Of a stretch of DNA of 64,000 bases, positions 44,500 to 57,900 are shown piece after piece. Positions within the stretch are counted from its first letter, which is position 1. Each line of letters opens with the position of its first letter. Under the pieces are notes generated by a model. That model was given only the letters and a program-made list of their open reading frames with translations, did no database searches and was not told the origin of the DNA. A program made the position numbers and the translations under genes. Source of the DNA: Elymus sibiricus (Eukaryota > Streptophyta > Magnoliopsida > Poales > Poaceae); NCBI GenBank assembly GCA_039707655.1, contig CM077666.1, positions 301,780,166 to 301,844,165 of the forward strand, written 5' to 3'.

Positions 44500-47400
44500 A
44501 GCTCGCGCTGTAGCTCCCTTGAATTTTTATATGTTCCTAGAGAAATAGATTTGAAAGATGATGGTAGCAATAATGCGGACTGGGTCCGTGATCTGAGGAT
44601 TGTCCTCAATGCTGCACAGAAGGCTTATGTCCTTAATGCACCGCTCGGTGCGCCACCCCCTCAAGCGTCGTCTGTAGATGTTGTGAACATCTGACAGGCA
44701 CGTTCTGATAACTACTTGATAGTTCAGTGCGTCATGCATTACGGCTTAGAATTGAGGCTCCAAAACGTTTTGAACGTCACGGAACATACGAGATGTTCTA
44801 AGAGCTGAAATTGGGATCTCAGGCTCGTGCCCGTGTTGAGAGGTATGAGACCTCCAACAAGATTCTTTGCCTGCAAGATGATGGAGAATAGCTCAATCGT
44901 TGAGCATGTGCTCAGATTGTCTGGGTACTACAATTGCTTGAATCGAGTGGAAGTTGATCTTCCAGATAAGATAGTGATTGGTATAGTTCTCCAAGTCACT
45001 GTCACTAAGCTACTAGAGCTTCGTGATGAACTATAAAAGGCCAGAGATGGAAATAATGATCCCTGAGCTATTCGCGATGTTTGACCCCGCGAAGGTAGAA
45101 ATCAAGAAGGAGCATCAAGTGTTGATGGTTAGTAAAACCACTAGTTTCAAGAAGGGCAAGGGCAAGGAGGGATACTTCATGGATGGCAAGCCAGTTGCGG
45201 CTCCAGTAAAGAAACCCAAGGTTGAACCCAAACCCGAGACTGAGTGCTTCTATTATGAGGAGAACGGTTGCTAAAGTGGAACAACCCTAGATGCTTGGTA
45301 GATAAGAAGGTTGGCAACGTCGACAGAAGTATATTTGATATGCGTGTTATTGATGTGTACCTTACTAGTACTCCTAGTAGCACCTGGGTATTAGATACCG
45401 GTTCGGTTGCTAAGTGTTGGTAACTCGAAATAAAAGCTACGGAATAAACGGAGGCTAAGGGTGAGGTGACGATGAGTGTTGGAAGTGTTTCCAAGGTTGA
45501 TGTGATCACCATCGCGCGCTCTCTCTACTTTTGGGATTAGTGATGAACCTAAATAAATGTTATTTGGTGTTTGCGTTAAGCATGAACGTGATTAGATCAA
45601 GTTTATTGCAATACGGTTATTCATTGCAGTTAGAGAATAATGGTTATTCTGTTTACATGAATAATACCTTCAATGGTCATGCACCCAATAAGAGTGGTTT
45701 ATTGAATCTTGATCGTAGTGATACACATGTTCATAATATTGATGCCAAAAGATACAAAGTTAATAATGATAGTACCACATACTTGTGGCACTGCCGCTAA
45801 ATGTCATATTGGTGTAAAACGCATGAAGAAACTCCATGCTGATGGATCTTTGGACTCATTCGATTTCGAATCGGTTGAGACATGCGGACCATGCCTCATG
45901 GGCAAGATGACTAAAACCCTGTTTTCCGGTATGATGGAGCGGGCAATTGACTTATTGGAAATGATACATGTTGATGTATGCGGTCCAGTGAGTTTTGTAG
46001 TGGGCGGTGGATATCGTTATTTTCTTACCTTCACTGATGATTTGAGTAGATATAGTGTATATTTACTTAATGAAACACAAGTCTGAATCGTTTGAAAAGT
46101 TCAGAGTGAAGTTTGAGATCATCGTGACAAGAAGATAAAATGTCTACGATATGATCGTGGAGGTAAATATCTGAGTTACGAGTTTGGTATATAACTTAAG
46201 ACAATGTGGAAGTTGTTTCACAACTCACGCCACCTGGAACACCATAGTGTGATGGTGTGTCCGAACGTCGTAGTTGTGCTCTATTAGATATGGTGCAAAC
46301 TATGATGTCTCTTATCGATTTACCACTATCGTTTTAGGGTTATGCATTAGAGACAACCACATTCACTTTAAAAGGGGCACCATAAGTCCGTTGAGATGAC
46401 ACCGTATGAATTTTGGTTTGGCGGAAACCTAAGCTGTCATTTTTTAATGTTTGGGGCTGCGACGCTTATGTGAAAAAGGGTTTTCACCTAATGAGCTCGA
46501 ACCCAAAGCGGACAAATGCATCTTCATAGAATACCCTAACGTAACAGTTGGGTGAACCTTCTATCTCAGATCCAAGCACAAAGTGTTTGTTGCTAAAACG
46601 GGTCCTTTCTCGAGAAAAAGTTTCTTTCGAAAGATTGAGTGGGAGGAAGATAGAACTTGATGAGGTTGTTGAACCTTTGTTTCAACCAAAGAGTAGCGCA
46701 GCGCAGAAAGTTGTTTCTGTGGAGCCTACGTTAGTTGAAGAGGAAGTTAATGATGATGATCATGAAACTTCGGATCAAGTTACTATCGAACCTCGTGGGT
46801 CGACAAGGACGCGTACTGCTCCTGAGTGGTACGGCAACCCTGTCTTAGAGGTCATGTTGTTGAACAACGATGAACCTACGAGCTATGGAGAAGCGATGAT
46901 GGGCCCGGATTCCGAGAAATGGTTAGAGGCCATGAAATCCGAGATGGGATCCATGTAAGAAAACAAAGTATGGGCTTTGGAAGTATTACCTGAAGGGCGT
47001 AAGGCCATTCAGAACAAATGGATTTTTTAAGAGGAAGACGGACGTGGACGGTAATGTCACCGTCTATAAAGCTCGACTTGTGGCAAAGGGTTTTTCACAA
47101 GTTCAAGGAGTTGACTACGATGAGACTTTCTCACCCGTAGCGATGCTAAAGTCTGTTGGAATCATGTTAGCAGTTGCTGCATTTTTCAATTATGAAATCT
47201 GGCAGATGGATGTCAAAAACATCGTTTCCTTGACGGTATCCGTAAGGAAAGGTTGTATGTGATACAACCGGAAGGTTTTGTCAGTCCTAAGGATGCTAAA
47301 ATGTATGCAAACTCCAGCGATCCTTCTATGGACTGGAGCAAGCATCTCGGAGTTGGAATATACACTTTGATGAGGTGATCAAAGTTTTTATGTCTATACA

Positions 47401-48180
47401 AAGTTTATGAGAAACTTGTATTTACAATAGAGTCAATGGGAGCACTATAGAATTTCTGATAAGTATATGTGGTCGACATATTGTTGATCGGAAATGATGT
47501 AGAATTTCTGGAAAGCATAAAGGGTCGTTTGAAAGGAGTTTTTCAAAGGAAGACCTGGAATGAAGCTACTTAAATATTGGGCATCAAGATCTATAGAGAT
47601 AGATCAAGACGTCTGATAAGACTTTCAATGAGTACATACCTTGACAAGATTTTGAAAGAGTTCAAAATGGATCAGTCAAAGAAAGAGTTCTTGCCTGAAT
47701 TGTAAGGTGTGGAGTTGAGTGAGACTCAAAGCTCGACCACGGCAGAAGAAAGAGAAAGGACGAAGGTCATCCCCTATGCCTTATCCATAGGCTCTGTATA
47801 GTATGCCATGCTGTGTACCGCACCTGATGTGTGCCTTGCCATGATTCTGTCAAGGGGTACAAGAGTGATCCAGGAGTGGATCACTGGACAGCGGTCAATA
47901 TTATCCTTAGTAACTAGAGGACTAAGGAAATATTTCTCAATTATGGAGGTGATGAAGAGTTCGTCGTAAAGGGTTACGTCGATGCAAGCTTTGACACCTA
48001 TCCGGACGACTCTGAGTAGCAGTCAGGATACATATAGTGGAGCAGCCATTTGGAATAGCTCCAAGTGGAGTGTGGTAGAAGTGTCTACAGTATGACATAG
48101 AGATTTGCAAAGTACACACGGATCTGAATGTCACAGACCCGTTGACTAAAGACCTCTCTCACATGCAAAGCATGATCGAA
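44500..48180 (+). pseudogene. gag-pol: Decayed Copia gag-pol (gag, integrase, reverse transcriptase, RNase H)
   Basis: Pieces in several frames keep the Copia order. Gag: DWVRDLRIVLNAAQKAYVL near 44580, SIVEHVLRLSGY near 44900, and a damaged zinc knuckle ECFYYEENGC near 45245. GAG-pre-integrase and integrase core: LWHCR, CGPCLMGKMTKT, HVDVCGP and YFLTFTDD at about 45780-46060. RT: WLEAMKSEM, KARLVAKGFSQ and DYDETFSPVA at about 46920-47150, then QMDVKN. RNase H is traceable only by words near 47950-48060. Integrase before RT is the Copia order. Stops and frameshifts occur every few hundred bases, and no catalytic domain is whole. 43236-44500 is the leader with no clear coding sequence. Confidence 0.9.
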
Positions 48181-48248
48181 CCCCAGAACTCATTGGGTGT
48201 TAGAACAATGTAAATCACATGGTGATGTGAACTAGATTATTGACTCTA

Positions 48249-48263
48249 GTGCAAGTGGGAGAC
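48249..48263 (+). other. Copia polypurine tract
   Basis: GTGCAAGTGGGAGAC directly precedes the 3' LTR. Confidence 0.8.
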
Positions 48264-50008
48264 TGTTGGAAATATGCCCTAGAGGCAATAATAATTTAGT
48301 TATTATCATATTTCCTTGTTCGTGATAATCGTTTATTATCCATGCTATAATTGTATTGATTGGAAACTCAAATACATGTGTGGGTACATAGACAACACTG
48401 TGTCCCTAGTATGCCTCTAGTTAACTAGCTCGTTGATCAAAAGATGGTGAAGGTTTCCTAGCCATGGACGTGAGATGTCATTTGATAACGGGATCACATC
48501 ATTAAGAGAATGATGTGATGGACAAGACCCAAACTGTAAACGTAGCATATGATCGTGTCAGTTTATTGCTATTGTTTTCTGCATGTCAAGTATCTGTTCC
48601 TATGACCATGAGATCATGCAACTCCCTGACATCGAAGGAGTACCTTGTGTGTATCAAACGTCGCAACGTAACTGGGTGACTATAAAGGTGCTCTACAGGT
48701 ATCTCCGAGGATGTCTGTTGGGTTGGCATGGATCAAGACTGGGATTTGTTACTCCGTGTGACGGAGAGGTATCTCAGTGCCCACTCGGTAATACAACATC
48801 ACAATGAGCCTTGCAAGCAATGTGACTAAAGTGTTAGCCACGAGATCTTGTATTACGGAACGAGTAAAGAGACTTGCCGGTAACGAGATTGAACTAGGTA
48901 TAGAGATACCGACGATCGAATCTCGGGCAAGTAACATACCGAAGAACAAAGGGAACAGCATACGGGATTAACTGAATCCTTGACATAGAGGTTCGACCGA
49001 TAAAGATCTTCGTAGAATATGTAGGAGCCAATATGGGCATCCAGGTCCCGCTATTGGTTATTGACCGTAGAGGTGTCTCGGTCATGTCTACATAGTTCTC
49101 GAACCCGCAGGGTCTACACACTTAACGTTTGGTGACGATATAAGTATAGTTGAGTTGTTATGTTGGTGACCGAAATTTGTTCGGAGTCCCGGATGAGATC
49201 CCGGACATGACGAGGAGCTCTGGAATAGTCCGGAGGTAAAGATTGATATATGGGATAATAGTGTTTGGTCTCCGGAAGGGTTCCGGAATTCACCGGAAGG
49301 AGTTTCGGATGTTTCCCGAAATGTTCGGGTACGAGAACACTTTATTTGGGCCAAGGGGTAAAGCCCACGAGGCTTTAGGAAGGTGCAAAAGGAAGTTTTG
49401 CGGAGGCCAGGGACCCTGGCGTCTGGGGCCAGACGCCGAGGACCCTGGCGTCTGGTCCTGGAGTCCGAGCAGGACTCTTGCCTTGCGGGCCAAACTGACT
49501 TTGAGGAGGCTCTTTCTCCAAGTTTCGACCCCAGGGCTTAACATATAAATAGAGGGGCAGGGCTAGCACCCGGAAAACATCAAGATTTCCCCAAGCCGTG
49601 TGCGGCAACCCTAACCCTCTAGTTCCTCCGTCATAATCTCCGTAGTGCTTGGCGAAGCCCTGCAGAGATTGTTCCTCACCACCATCACCATGCCGTCGTG
49701 CTGCCGGAACTCATCTACTACTTCACCATCGCTCGCTGGATCGAGGAGGTGAAGGCGTCATCAAGCCGTACGTGTGTTGAACGCGGAGGTGCCGTCCGTT
49801 CGGCACTAGTTCGTGATCGGATCGAGGGACGACTTGCGATTTGGATCGCGGAGACGTTCGACTACATCAACCGCGTTTCTTAACGCTTCCGCTTAGCGAT
49901 CTACAAGGGTATGTAGATTCACTCTCCCTCTCGTAGATGCTCATCACCATGGATAGATTTTGTGTGTGCGTAGGAATTTTTTTGTTTCCCATGCAACGTT
50001 CCCCAACA
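48264..50008 (+). repeat. 3' LTR of the Copia element
   Basis: 1745 bp, nearly identical to 41493-43222. TATA box at 49544-49551. The GC inverted repeat (about 49400-49460) has one more CCCTGGCGTCTGG unit than the 5' LTR. Confidence 0.93.
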
Positions 50009-50013
50009 GCCAA

Positions 50014-51060
50014 GCCCAGCCGCTACCCCGGCAACCGCTACCCATTGCCGCTGATGCCACTATCAAGCCAAATCTGGGCAGAGTCGGGGCAGAGTTCGAG
50101 ACCACACAAACCAGGGACCGCCGCCTGTGTCGCATCGGAGCCACCACAAAGCCGAAGACCACCTCACCATCGCATGAAAGGATGGCATCACATCGAGCGT
50201 GGCACGCTCCCTGCAAGCACGTGTTGCAGCCAACCGGGCGCCACCGCATGCGCCCGTGCCAAGCCGCCCAACTGTCGCGCACGTCTCGACCCGGTTGTGC
50301 GATGATGGATAGGCAAGTGGTGGCAGCACAGGGCAACGACGACTAGGTGGTGCTCTTTGAATGCAGGGGCTTGAGTTACAGGGGTGAAAAATTAGGATTG
50401 ACCTTCACTAGTCAAACCTGGCAATGTCATTGTTCATGCAGTGTTCCTTTGTTAAAGGCATTGCATGGAGTTTACTTAAACTCTTCTCCGGTGTGAAAAC
50501 TCTTGATCTGGCCTCAATGATGCGGTCCAATGTCGGTGGTGCTTGTGTGTCGTTCCCTTCTTAAAGGCGTCATTGTTTGAGTTGAGCACATATCATGTTA
50601 TCTCACGTTGTCATCATTAATGATAGTTGCTTGTAACATCCTAGCTTAAAAATGAATGATAAACTACTCATATCAACAAGGTGCATCTGTTTTTCTAAAA
50701 GCACATCTTCAAAGAACCTCTCGGTTAAACGTGTTTGGCTGGGAGTAATTTAAGTATGGATGACCACCGCGAAGTTCTTCCCGAGTGCACACAAGCGAGG
50801 ACAGAGTGTACAGGAAAGACCAGTGTTAGTCTTTAGGGCCAGTGTAGATCCCGCCCAACGTAACGATTGCCGATCTGAGTGAAAGGCCGGGGTGTTACAT
50901 TGTTGTTGTTCAGTAGGTCGCTTTTTTTTCTCTCTCAATAATTTGGTTGTGTGCATCCTTGATATCTTAAGTAGCTCTTGAGACCATGTTGATGCATAGG
51001 TCAGATGTAACTGGTATCTTTCCGATATTAATATATTTCTTTTATTGAAAGAAGAAGAAG
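50014..51060 (+). repeat. Retroposon-like repeat interrupted by a small LTR
   Basis: GC-rich to about 50345, then text resembling a common wheat retroposon 3' region (GTGTTCCTTTGTTAAAGGC, CTCTTCTCCGGTGTGAAAA). It ends in TATTAATATATTTCTTTTATTG and an AAGAAGAAGAAG run near 51045-51060. The Cassandra-type LTR sits inside at 50632-50899. ORFs of 88-130 aa in the GC-rich part are on all frames and unsupported. Confidence 0.4.
50632..50899 (+). mobile_element. Cassandra-type TRIM solo LTR with 5S-rRNA-like promoter
   Basis: 268 bp from TGTAACATCCTAGC to GGGGTGTTACA with near-matching flanks TTGCT/TTGTT. The middle (about 50712-50790) follows plant 5S rRNA: A-box-like GGTTAAACGTGTTTGGC at about 50723-50739 and C-box-like GGATGACCACCGCGAAG at about 50758-50774, each with a few changes from 5S. 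Cassandra TRIM LTRs are known to carry such 5S-derived RNA polymerase III promoters. With a single LTR and no internal region, it is a solo LTR. Confidence 0.8.
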
Positions 51061-51938
51061 AAAAGGCGTGCAGTGTGGCTGACATAGTTTGTACGAGAAC
51101 ATATCCAACGCACAGCGCATCAGGTCTTGTGTAACGCCAGTTGAACATCGTAAAGGCTTCTAAAAATCCTTATTTTTTCAAAAACATAGGTACAATATGT
51201 ATGTACAGCTCTACAAAAATTCAAATCAAAATTTAACCTGCAGCTCAGAGAAATGAAAAAAAAAACAGAATATGAATACTAACTAATTTGGGTTGGAGTA
51301 TTAATTTGGCCCATTATCACTGCCAGCCATGCATCTGTTCTTTTGGTTTCTACAGTTCTGGACTGGATATGGATTTGAGTTTTCCTGAAATGTCAAATAC
51401 ATGTTGTATCTATATTACATAATGTTTTTCGGAATTTGAGTCTGACTCACCGATTATGTTTTGTAGTTAGCAGAGAAGACCCATACAACAATGTTCGAAA
51501 GAGCTGATCATTCAAACGAGCGATCACTTATTATCACTTTCTCAATATGTCAATTTGTGAATTGATGAAATTCCAATATTACTCAAATCTAAAAAGAACT
51601 CCAAAATAAATAACAACAGTTTAATCTGATTAATCAAACACAAATTTAAATTATAGCATTTTATTTGTGTTATAATAATACCAATGTAAACAACTAAAAC
51701 ATTTCTAGTGCTTTTGACTTTTGATCCTTCCACTATGGCCGGAAGCTTATTCAATCTTTGTGAAGAGAAGGCTTCGAAGTAAGTTTTAGAAAAGAAGACT
51801 TCGAATTAGATCTACAACATGCTATGCTACAAGGTACACATAACAACTTCAGAGCAATAGCTACCAACTGCCTTTACGCTACAAATAACCAAGATTGACA
51901 AGGTCTCCAAGATATCAATCTATCAGATGAAGAAAATA
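51061..51938. other. Downstream flank of the hydrolase gene
   Basis: AT-rich DNA that should include the hydrolase 3' UTR next to 51939. No independent gene seen; the 70 aa - ORF at 51542-51754 is low complexity. Confidence 0.5.
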
Positions 51939-54900
51939 CTAGGCTGATCTTGGTGCCAGTTTATCTAACCAAGATAGGACTATCGCAGCTCCTTTCTCCC
52001 ACGAGCAATCTAACATCATATCATGTGCTACCCCTTCCACACAGACAGGTTGCACATTGTAAAATCTTGCAGTTTCAGAAAGCCCTTCCGCATCCTAGAT
52101 AATGGAAATGTTTAGAGAATGAGAAACGAAACATTTCTTTTGTATGTGCGAGAGATTTGTTTGGGGGGTGAGTTCACTCACAACAATGAAATCATTGCTT
52201 GCACCCATGACAAGGATTTCTAATGTACCATCTGTGGCAGAGGGTACAGGCAATGATGCATTGAGCTTCCTCAAGTCAAATAGTGGCAACTTTGAGCTTT
52301 CCTTCATTAGATTTTGGTACCTAAAACATGATGTCGTAGATTGTTGATGCCATGATAGGAAAAGAGGCATTTAGACTGCAAATGGCTTATGTAAGCTGGA
52401 GATGGAATGAGAACAATAAATACCTCAGGACAAGTTCATCATCCATTTGTGATGAGAAAAATGTTTCTTTGCAGAGAGGCAATGAATTTGCATATGCTTT
52501 TGCGGCCAAGCTGAGTGTAACCTAATAGCAAGATGAATAAAATTTCATGTATACGCGTGAACAAATCAGTACATATACTAAAGCGGGAGCGATCCTATTT
52601 TTCTGGTTTTTTTGACTTTTTTTCGGCATCTACTATTCACTTTACGGCGATGTCAACGTCAGTAAACAGTAAAGGTGACCAGCCAGTGAACAATACTAAG
52701 AGCATCTCCAACAGCCTTGCTATCCTCACTTGCTAAAAACTGGGTATAGCAAGAGGAGAGAGAAGATTTAGCAACCCCAACAATTTTTTGCTCCAACAGC
52801 CTTGCTATAAAATTTAGCAAGCCTCTCAATGACACATGGGGACATGTGCCAAGCGCGGGCCAGCAGGAATCTAGGGGGCAGTGGGGTCCACTTGTCAATG
52901 GAACAAAAGTGGGCTGCTAAAAATTATACAAAGTGACTCTAGACTTTGCAAATATACCAAGTGGAGGTGCAAATATACAAAGCTTTGTAAAAGATTCTGT
53001 GGAGGGACCACTTATACAAAGGCTGTTGGAGCAATGTTTTTGGGTCAAGTTGCTATATTTTCAGTTTTTACAAATCCTAGCCAAATATAGCAAGGCTGTT
53101 GGAGATGCTCTAAGACATGAACAACATCCAAACTAGCGAGGCATGAACAGTGACCAAACTAACGAGGCATGAACAGTCCCGCCATGAACACGGAAATAAA
53201 CCAAAATACTAAAAACCATAGGTATTACCTTTTTATTTTTATTTTCTATTCGTGTCAAACATAACGTGCATTATATCTATATATAATAATGATAATGCGA
53301 TGACAAGTTAAATGGCATTTTTTTTAGCCTTTTTTTTATGAATTCTCAATTAAAAATGTATACACATAAGTATATTGCTGAAATGGTCTCAAATACTATC
53401 GCATATTTATCAGTTTGGACTGTGCCGTCTGAAAGCTCGCTCCCACAACGTTTCTATCTTTTTTCCCTAAATAATTCTTTTAACGTTCATGGTACGTCAT
53501 CTTGCTTTGTTTAAAATTTTCTGTTAATTTATCCTTTAGCTATTTTGTAATTGCAGCACCACAACATAGAAATTGTAATTTAATACCATTTAATGGGATG
53601 CCCTATTAAAACTTCTAAAGAGTCAATAAAAAATCATTTTGTATTATGCATTTCTTTCCTATGTACATTCGAGGTAAGAGTAATATTTTACCTACCTACT
53701 GCAAAATGTATCTCACTTAGTGAGCATATTCTATGGATAAAGACAGAGCAAAACTTGATTATGTTTTTTTTTTGAAAAGGAGGAAGACCCCCGGCCTCTG
53801 CATCTGGACGATGCATGCAGCCACTTTATTAATTATTCACAAAGACCTTACAAAGTAGTACATCAGTAAGTCTAAAGGCACCATCTTGGCAACATCTGTC
53901 GCTACTTCTATCCACTTGATGAAGGCGTGCCGATAGTCCGAGCCTAATACCAAACAGACCTCACACCTAAGCCTAACATCTAAAACCGGAGGCCCCACCC
54001 AAGCCATATACCTGGTCTGGGGCACACACCAGTCCGGCGCACTCTCAGAGGCCGCCGCCGCCGTCTTCCACCGATCCATCTTCAGAGCAGATATTGACGC
54101 CACGACATTGCCAGGTCTACCATCGACGCCACCACGACGCCAGACAGCGCGATCCTCCTGCGCGAGTCCATCTACACACATCGAACGCCGAGGCTCCACT
54201 GCGCCACGCCATCGAGATCCACAGTCGTCGATGCGTAAGATGAAACACCGCTCCACCAAAGATACTGTCCGCTGGTCCCTCGAGCCCGTGCACACCTCCA
54301 AGACTGACGCCCCCAAGGGGGAAACGACGCAAGAGCGCCGCCGTCATCCGATCTACCGATCTAGGGTTTCCCCCGGAGGTAGCAGATAGAGGTCTGGAAC
54401 TTCTCCACGGCGATGTCTTCAAGAAGAGAACGACACAGAAGAGCGCCGCCATCGCCGGCCTTGGCATCTAGCCGAGCACAAGGTTTTCACCCAGATCTGT
54501 TCGAAGAACCTCCATCAAGTCTTGTGTACGGATCACCGCCATCTCCACCGGGGACTAGAAGTAGCCTCCAGGCCGCCGCCGCCGCCTGACCAGCCAGCAG
54601 CCGCGCCGCACGAGCAGCAGGGCCGCTCGCAAGCCCCAGCCGCGCCACCGGAGAGCCCTACACCAGATCCCGCCGCCGGCCCAGGAGAGGACGACGCCAC
54701 GTACGCCCAGCAGCCACCGCCGCCAGCCCGTGCCGTCGCGCCGCCGCGCCCCACAGCCGCGCCTCGCCGCCACTAGAAGAAAGCGTCCCACGCCGCCATC
54801 CTCGGGCAGGAGGAGAAGAAGGCCCCGCCGCCGCCTAGGCCAAGCGGGCTTTGCCCGGCGACCTGCGCCGGCGAGGAGGGGCGGAGGAGGGAGGAGGGGC

Positions 54901-57900
54901 GAAGGACGGCAGATCTGAGCTCCCCCCGGCCGCCCGCGGGGACGGCACGAGGATTATGTATATATTCTGTTTCTAGACAATTGGCCCGATCAAAATAGTG
55001 CATTGTAGATCTTCTTCTGACATAAACTACTTAATTATATTTCACTTCCAAGTTGACAAGTCAATAATCTTATTATAACAAAATTGGTGAAAAGCACTAC
55101 CACCTGAATTTTCATTTATTCGATCAGGAATACCTTATAAGTAAGAATTAAATGTCTATAAGAAAAAATGTTTACTAAATAAGGTTCATTTCCATGGCTT
55201 TGTAAGAGAACAATGGTCAAAACATAAGATAGTAAAGCTGATCCATAATATAAATAGAAACAAAGAGTTACTACAATTTTGCTCAAAGATTCCATGGAAT
55301 ATAGCCGAATATAGATGAAGATGCAACACACAAGGTATCATTGCCACTCGGTAATCCAAAGTGTGAAGTCCTTAAACATTATCTTCAGGATCAACTGTTG
55401 AATGGGCCCTCTTAATAGTTTACAAAAAATAAACCGTTTCTTGCTTCTTTTGATATCACCCCTCGACATATACCAATAAACAGAAAATGTACTAATAATA
55501 GATTAATTGCTAAAAAGGATGTACTCAACGACCTACACGAAACTATTTGCCGAAGAAAAATGTCACTCAATCAACCTCTTCGCTTCACTTTCTATTCCTT
55601 TTCTTTAACCAAATGGACAACAAAAATTCAGACGGGCTCTCTTACGGGCGCGGCGTGACGCCGTCACGCCGCGCTTTTTTCGGCGCTAGTCCACGTGACA
55701 CAAACAAAGTACTCAATACTGAAGGCTTGAAGAGAGACATGAATAGTTTGAAGCAAAGAAATGGTCGCATGTGGTACATGAAGTGTATGATCATACATGC
55801 ACCACAGTGTCTGGATGACACTGTTGATATTCATATCAGTCTGTTGCTTATAAACAGAACACGATTAAAATTAACTTGTAAAGAGAAACAAAGAAAGTCA
55901 ACAAGTATGGATGGGGTAATTTAGGTCTAATAAATTGTGGATCAGCAAACGTATCCAGACTCCACCAAGGAGAATTGGGGGAGTTAAAATAGGCATAGGG
56001 AGTTCAAGCCTTTTGTACAAGGCAAAGAAATGACTGCCAACAAGCATGGTGATTCGTACAAAGCATTGCGAAAGTGAAGCTTCACTAAGTTTATTCAGTG
56101 CTTGATGCTATAATTAGCAAGCACTCCCATATCTTTGGATTTGCTCAAAATGGAATTGATCGCTGATTGCATGGTAAGTGAATGTTCAAGCCTTCAAGGC
56201 ATTTCACACCTGGCAAGTGAAAACAGGGTAGAACAACCACCACAGGTGCTAGAGTAAATGCTAGACTAAAAAAATGCAGATGCAGGGCATCTCAGTATCG
56301 CACTGAAATTCAGACGGCTGAATAACTCGAAGGAAAAGGATAAATTATAGTTCAGTTTTTACCTTGATAGCAGCAATTGGTTTAGTCAAAAGGTAACGCC
56401 ATACTAATCCACTGGAGAATGATACAAATGAGTTAGATCACAATAATAGTAAGTTATGAATAAGATGGTAAATGTGTAGCAAACAGCAATAGGAACACCT
56501 GTTTCCGGAGGGAGGCACAGAACAGACAAGAACAGCGCCAGAAAGCTTTGGATGAAGAGGTTCTGAACCTATAATAGAAAAGGGTGGCATGTAGTGACTT
56601 TACCATAGATGGAGACAAACATTACTTTTTCCTTCAGAAAAATGAGACTAATTATTCATTAGCAAAATGTGGATGGTACTATACTGAACATACAAAAAAG
56701 AGTGAAATCCGATATGCTGTTGGGCTGATAAAGGACTAAACTTTACTCTACTAATTAACATGAATACTATGACCAATGAATAATTGTAAGAAAACACAAC
56801 ATTGATACAAGGTTCTCAAAGAAAATAACTTTTGCATGTCTCAAGGAAGACCAGAAGGTCAGGAAAGTGCATCCATTTTGCTATTATTACAACTTAGCAT
56901 GCAAAAAAGGATATTTGGAAATTAAAATAATAGTATTTGAAAATGAGTGTGGCACTTCAAGATAAAGGTTCACAGAAATTTTGATAAATGGATGAATATT
57001 TCTTCCCTGAAGATCGTAACAAATTAATAGCTGAAGTTAATTTGGAAGTGCTAAAAGTATTAAGGTTATTATGTTTGAAGTTGAACAGTGTGTTTGGACT
57101 CTTCAGGATACATGCTAACTCAACTTATGCGCTCTACCTCTTAGTTTAACAAAAATGGCATATCTTATTAGATGAAAAATACTATCAATACTTTGGAATG
57201 GGTAAATTCATTGCGAAGTCTTATTTCTACACAGATAAAGTTTGGCACAACCAGGGCCCCATGGTTTCCATCCTTCTCAGCAATCAGACTTCTTCTTGAG
57301 ATTCTTGACATCAATCACAGTGAAACCACGTCCTTCTAATAATTGTACAAGAATAATTTCAAGGTCACTCACTGTTCATCCAGAGAAATCCATAACCCCT
57401 GTCAGAGCCAGAGCAGGATTAAACAATCTATGATCCTCTCTCCCTCTCCCTCTCTCCTCTCCATCTCCCTCTCATGCTTATGTCACGCAACGGTAAGAAA
57501 ATAGAACACAACTAGTCCTTTGGCAGAACATTGTACACATTGTTCACTGTTCAGCCATTCAAAAAACAGTACCCCATCATACAGTAATTAACTTTCAGGC
57601 TGCTGCAAAATCTTCTAATGTCCATGTGGCTTGATGATCCACCACAGGTGCCGTGGCAGATAAGAAATGAAGCAAGCTTGTGCTGCGCCTTACCCACTGA
57701 GAAGGAGCAAGACTAGAGTTATGGAGGTGCAGAAATAAGACTTGGATTGAAGAAGGAAAATGGCACTTGGTTGGAATGCTTTTTGATTTGGTATTTTGGG
57801 GAAAAAGGTTATCTGTTTGTGTACTAGGCTCAACTCGAGAACTTGTGTACTAGATTTTTTTTTTTTGAGAAAAAAGAACTTTATGTAATAATTTTTATCT

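Larger units (their letters stand above)
41493..50008 (+). mobile_element. Copia retrotransposon of the BARE/WIS/Angela group, complete but decayed
   Basis: 8516 bp with LTRs 41493-43222 and 48264-50008 and a perfect TSD GCCAA (41488-41492, 50009-50013). The LTR start TGTTGGAAATATGCCC is characteristic of the BARE/WIS/Angela group. The primer site is at 43224 and the purine tract ends at 48263. By eye the LTRs differ by about a dozen substitutions and one indel of about 15 bp, yet the coding part is heavily broken. Confidence 0.93.

Noticed and set aside
50632..50899. Functional 5S rRNA gene
   Set aside because: Several changes from 5S, enclosed by TG...CA LTR ends with near-matching flanks; better explained as a Cassandra-type LTR.
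54522..54918. Pro/Ala/Arg-rich ORFs on both strands
   Set aside because: Very GC-rich retroposon end; all six frames are partly open, with no family.
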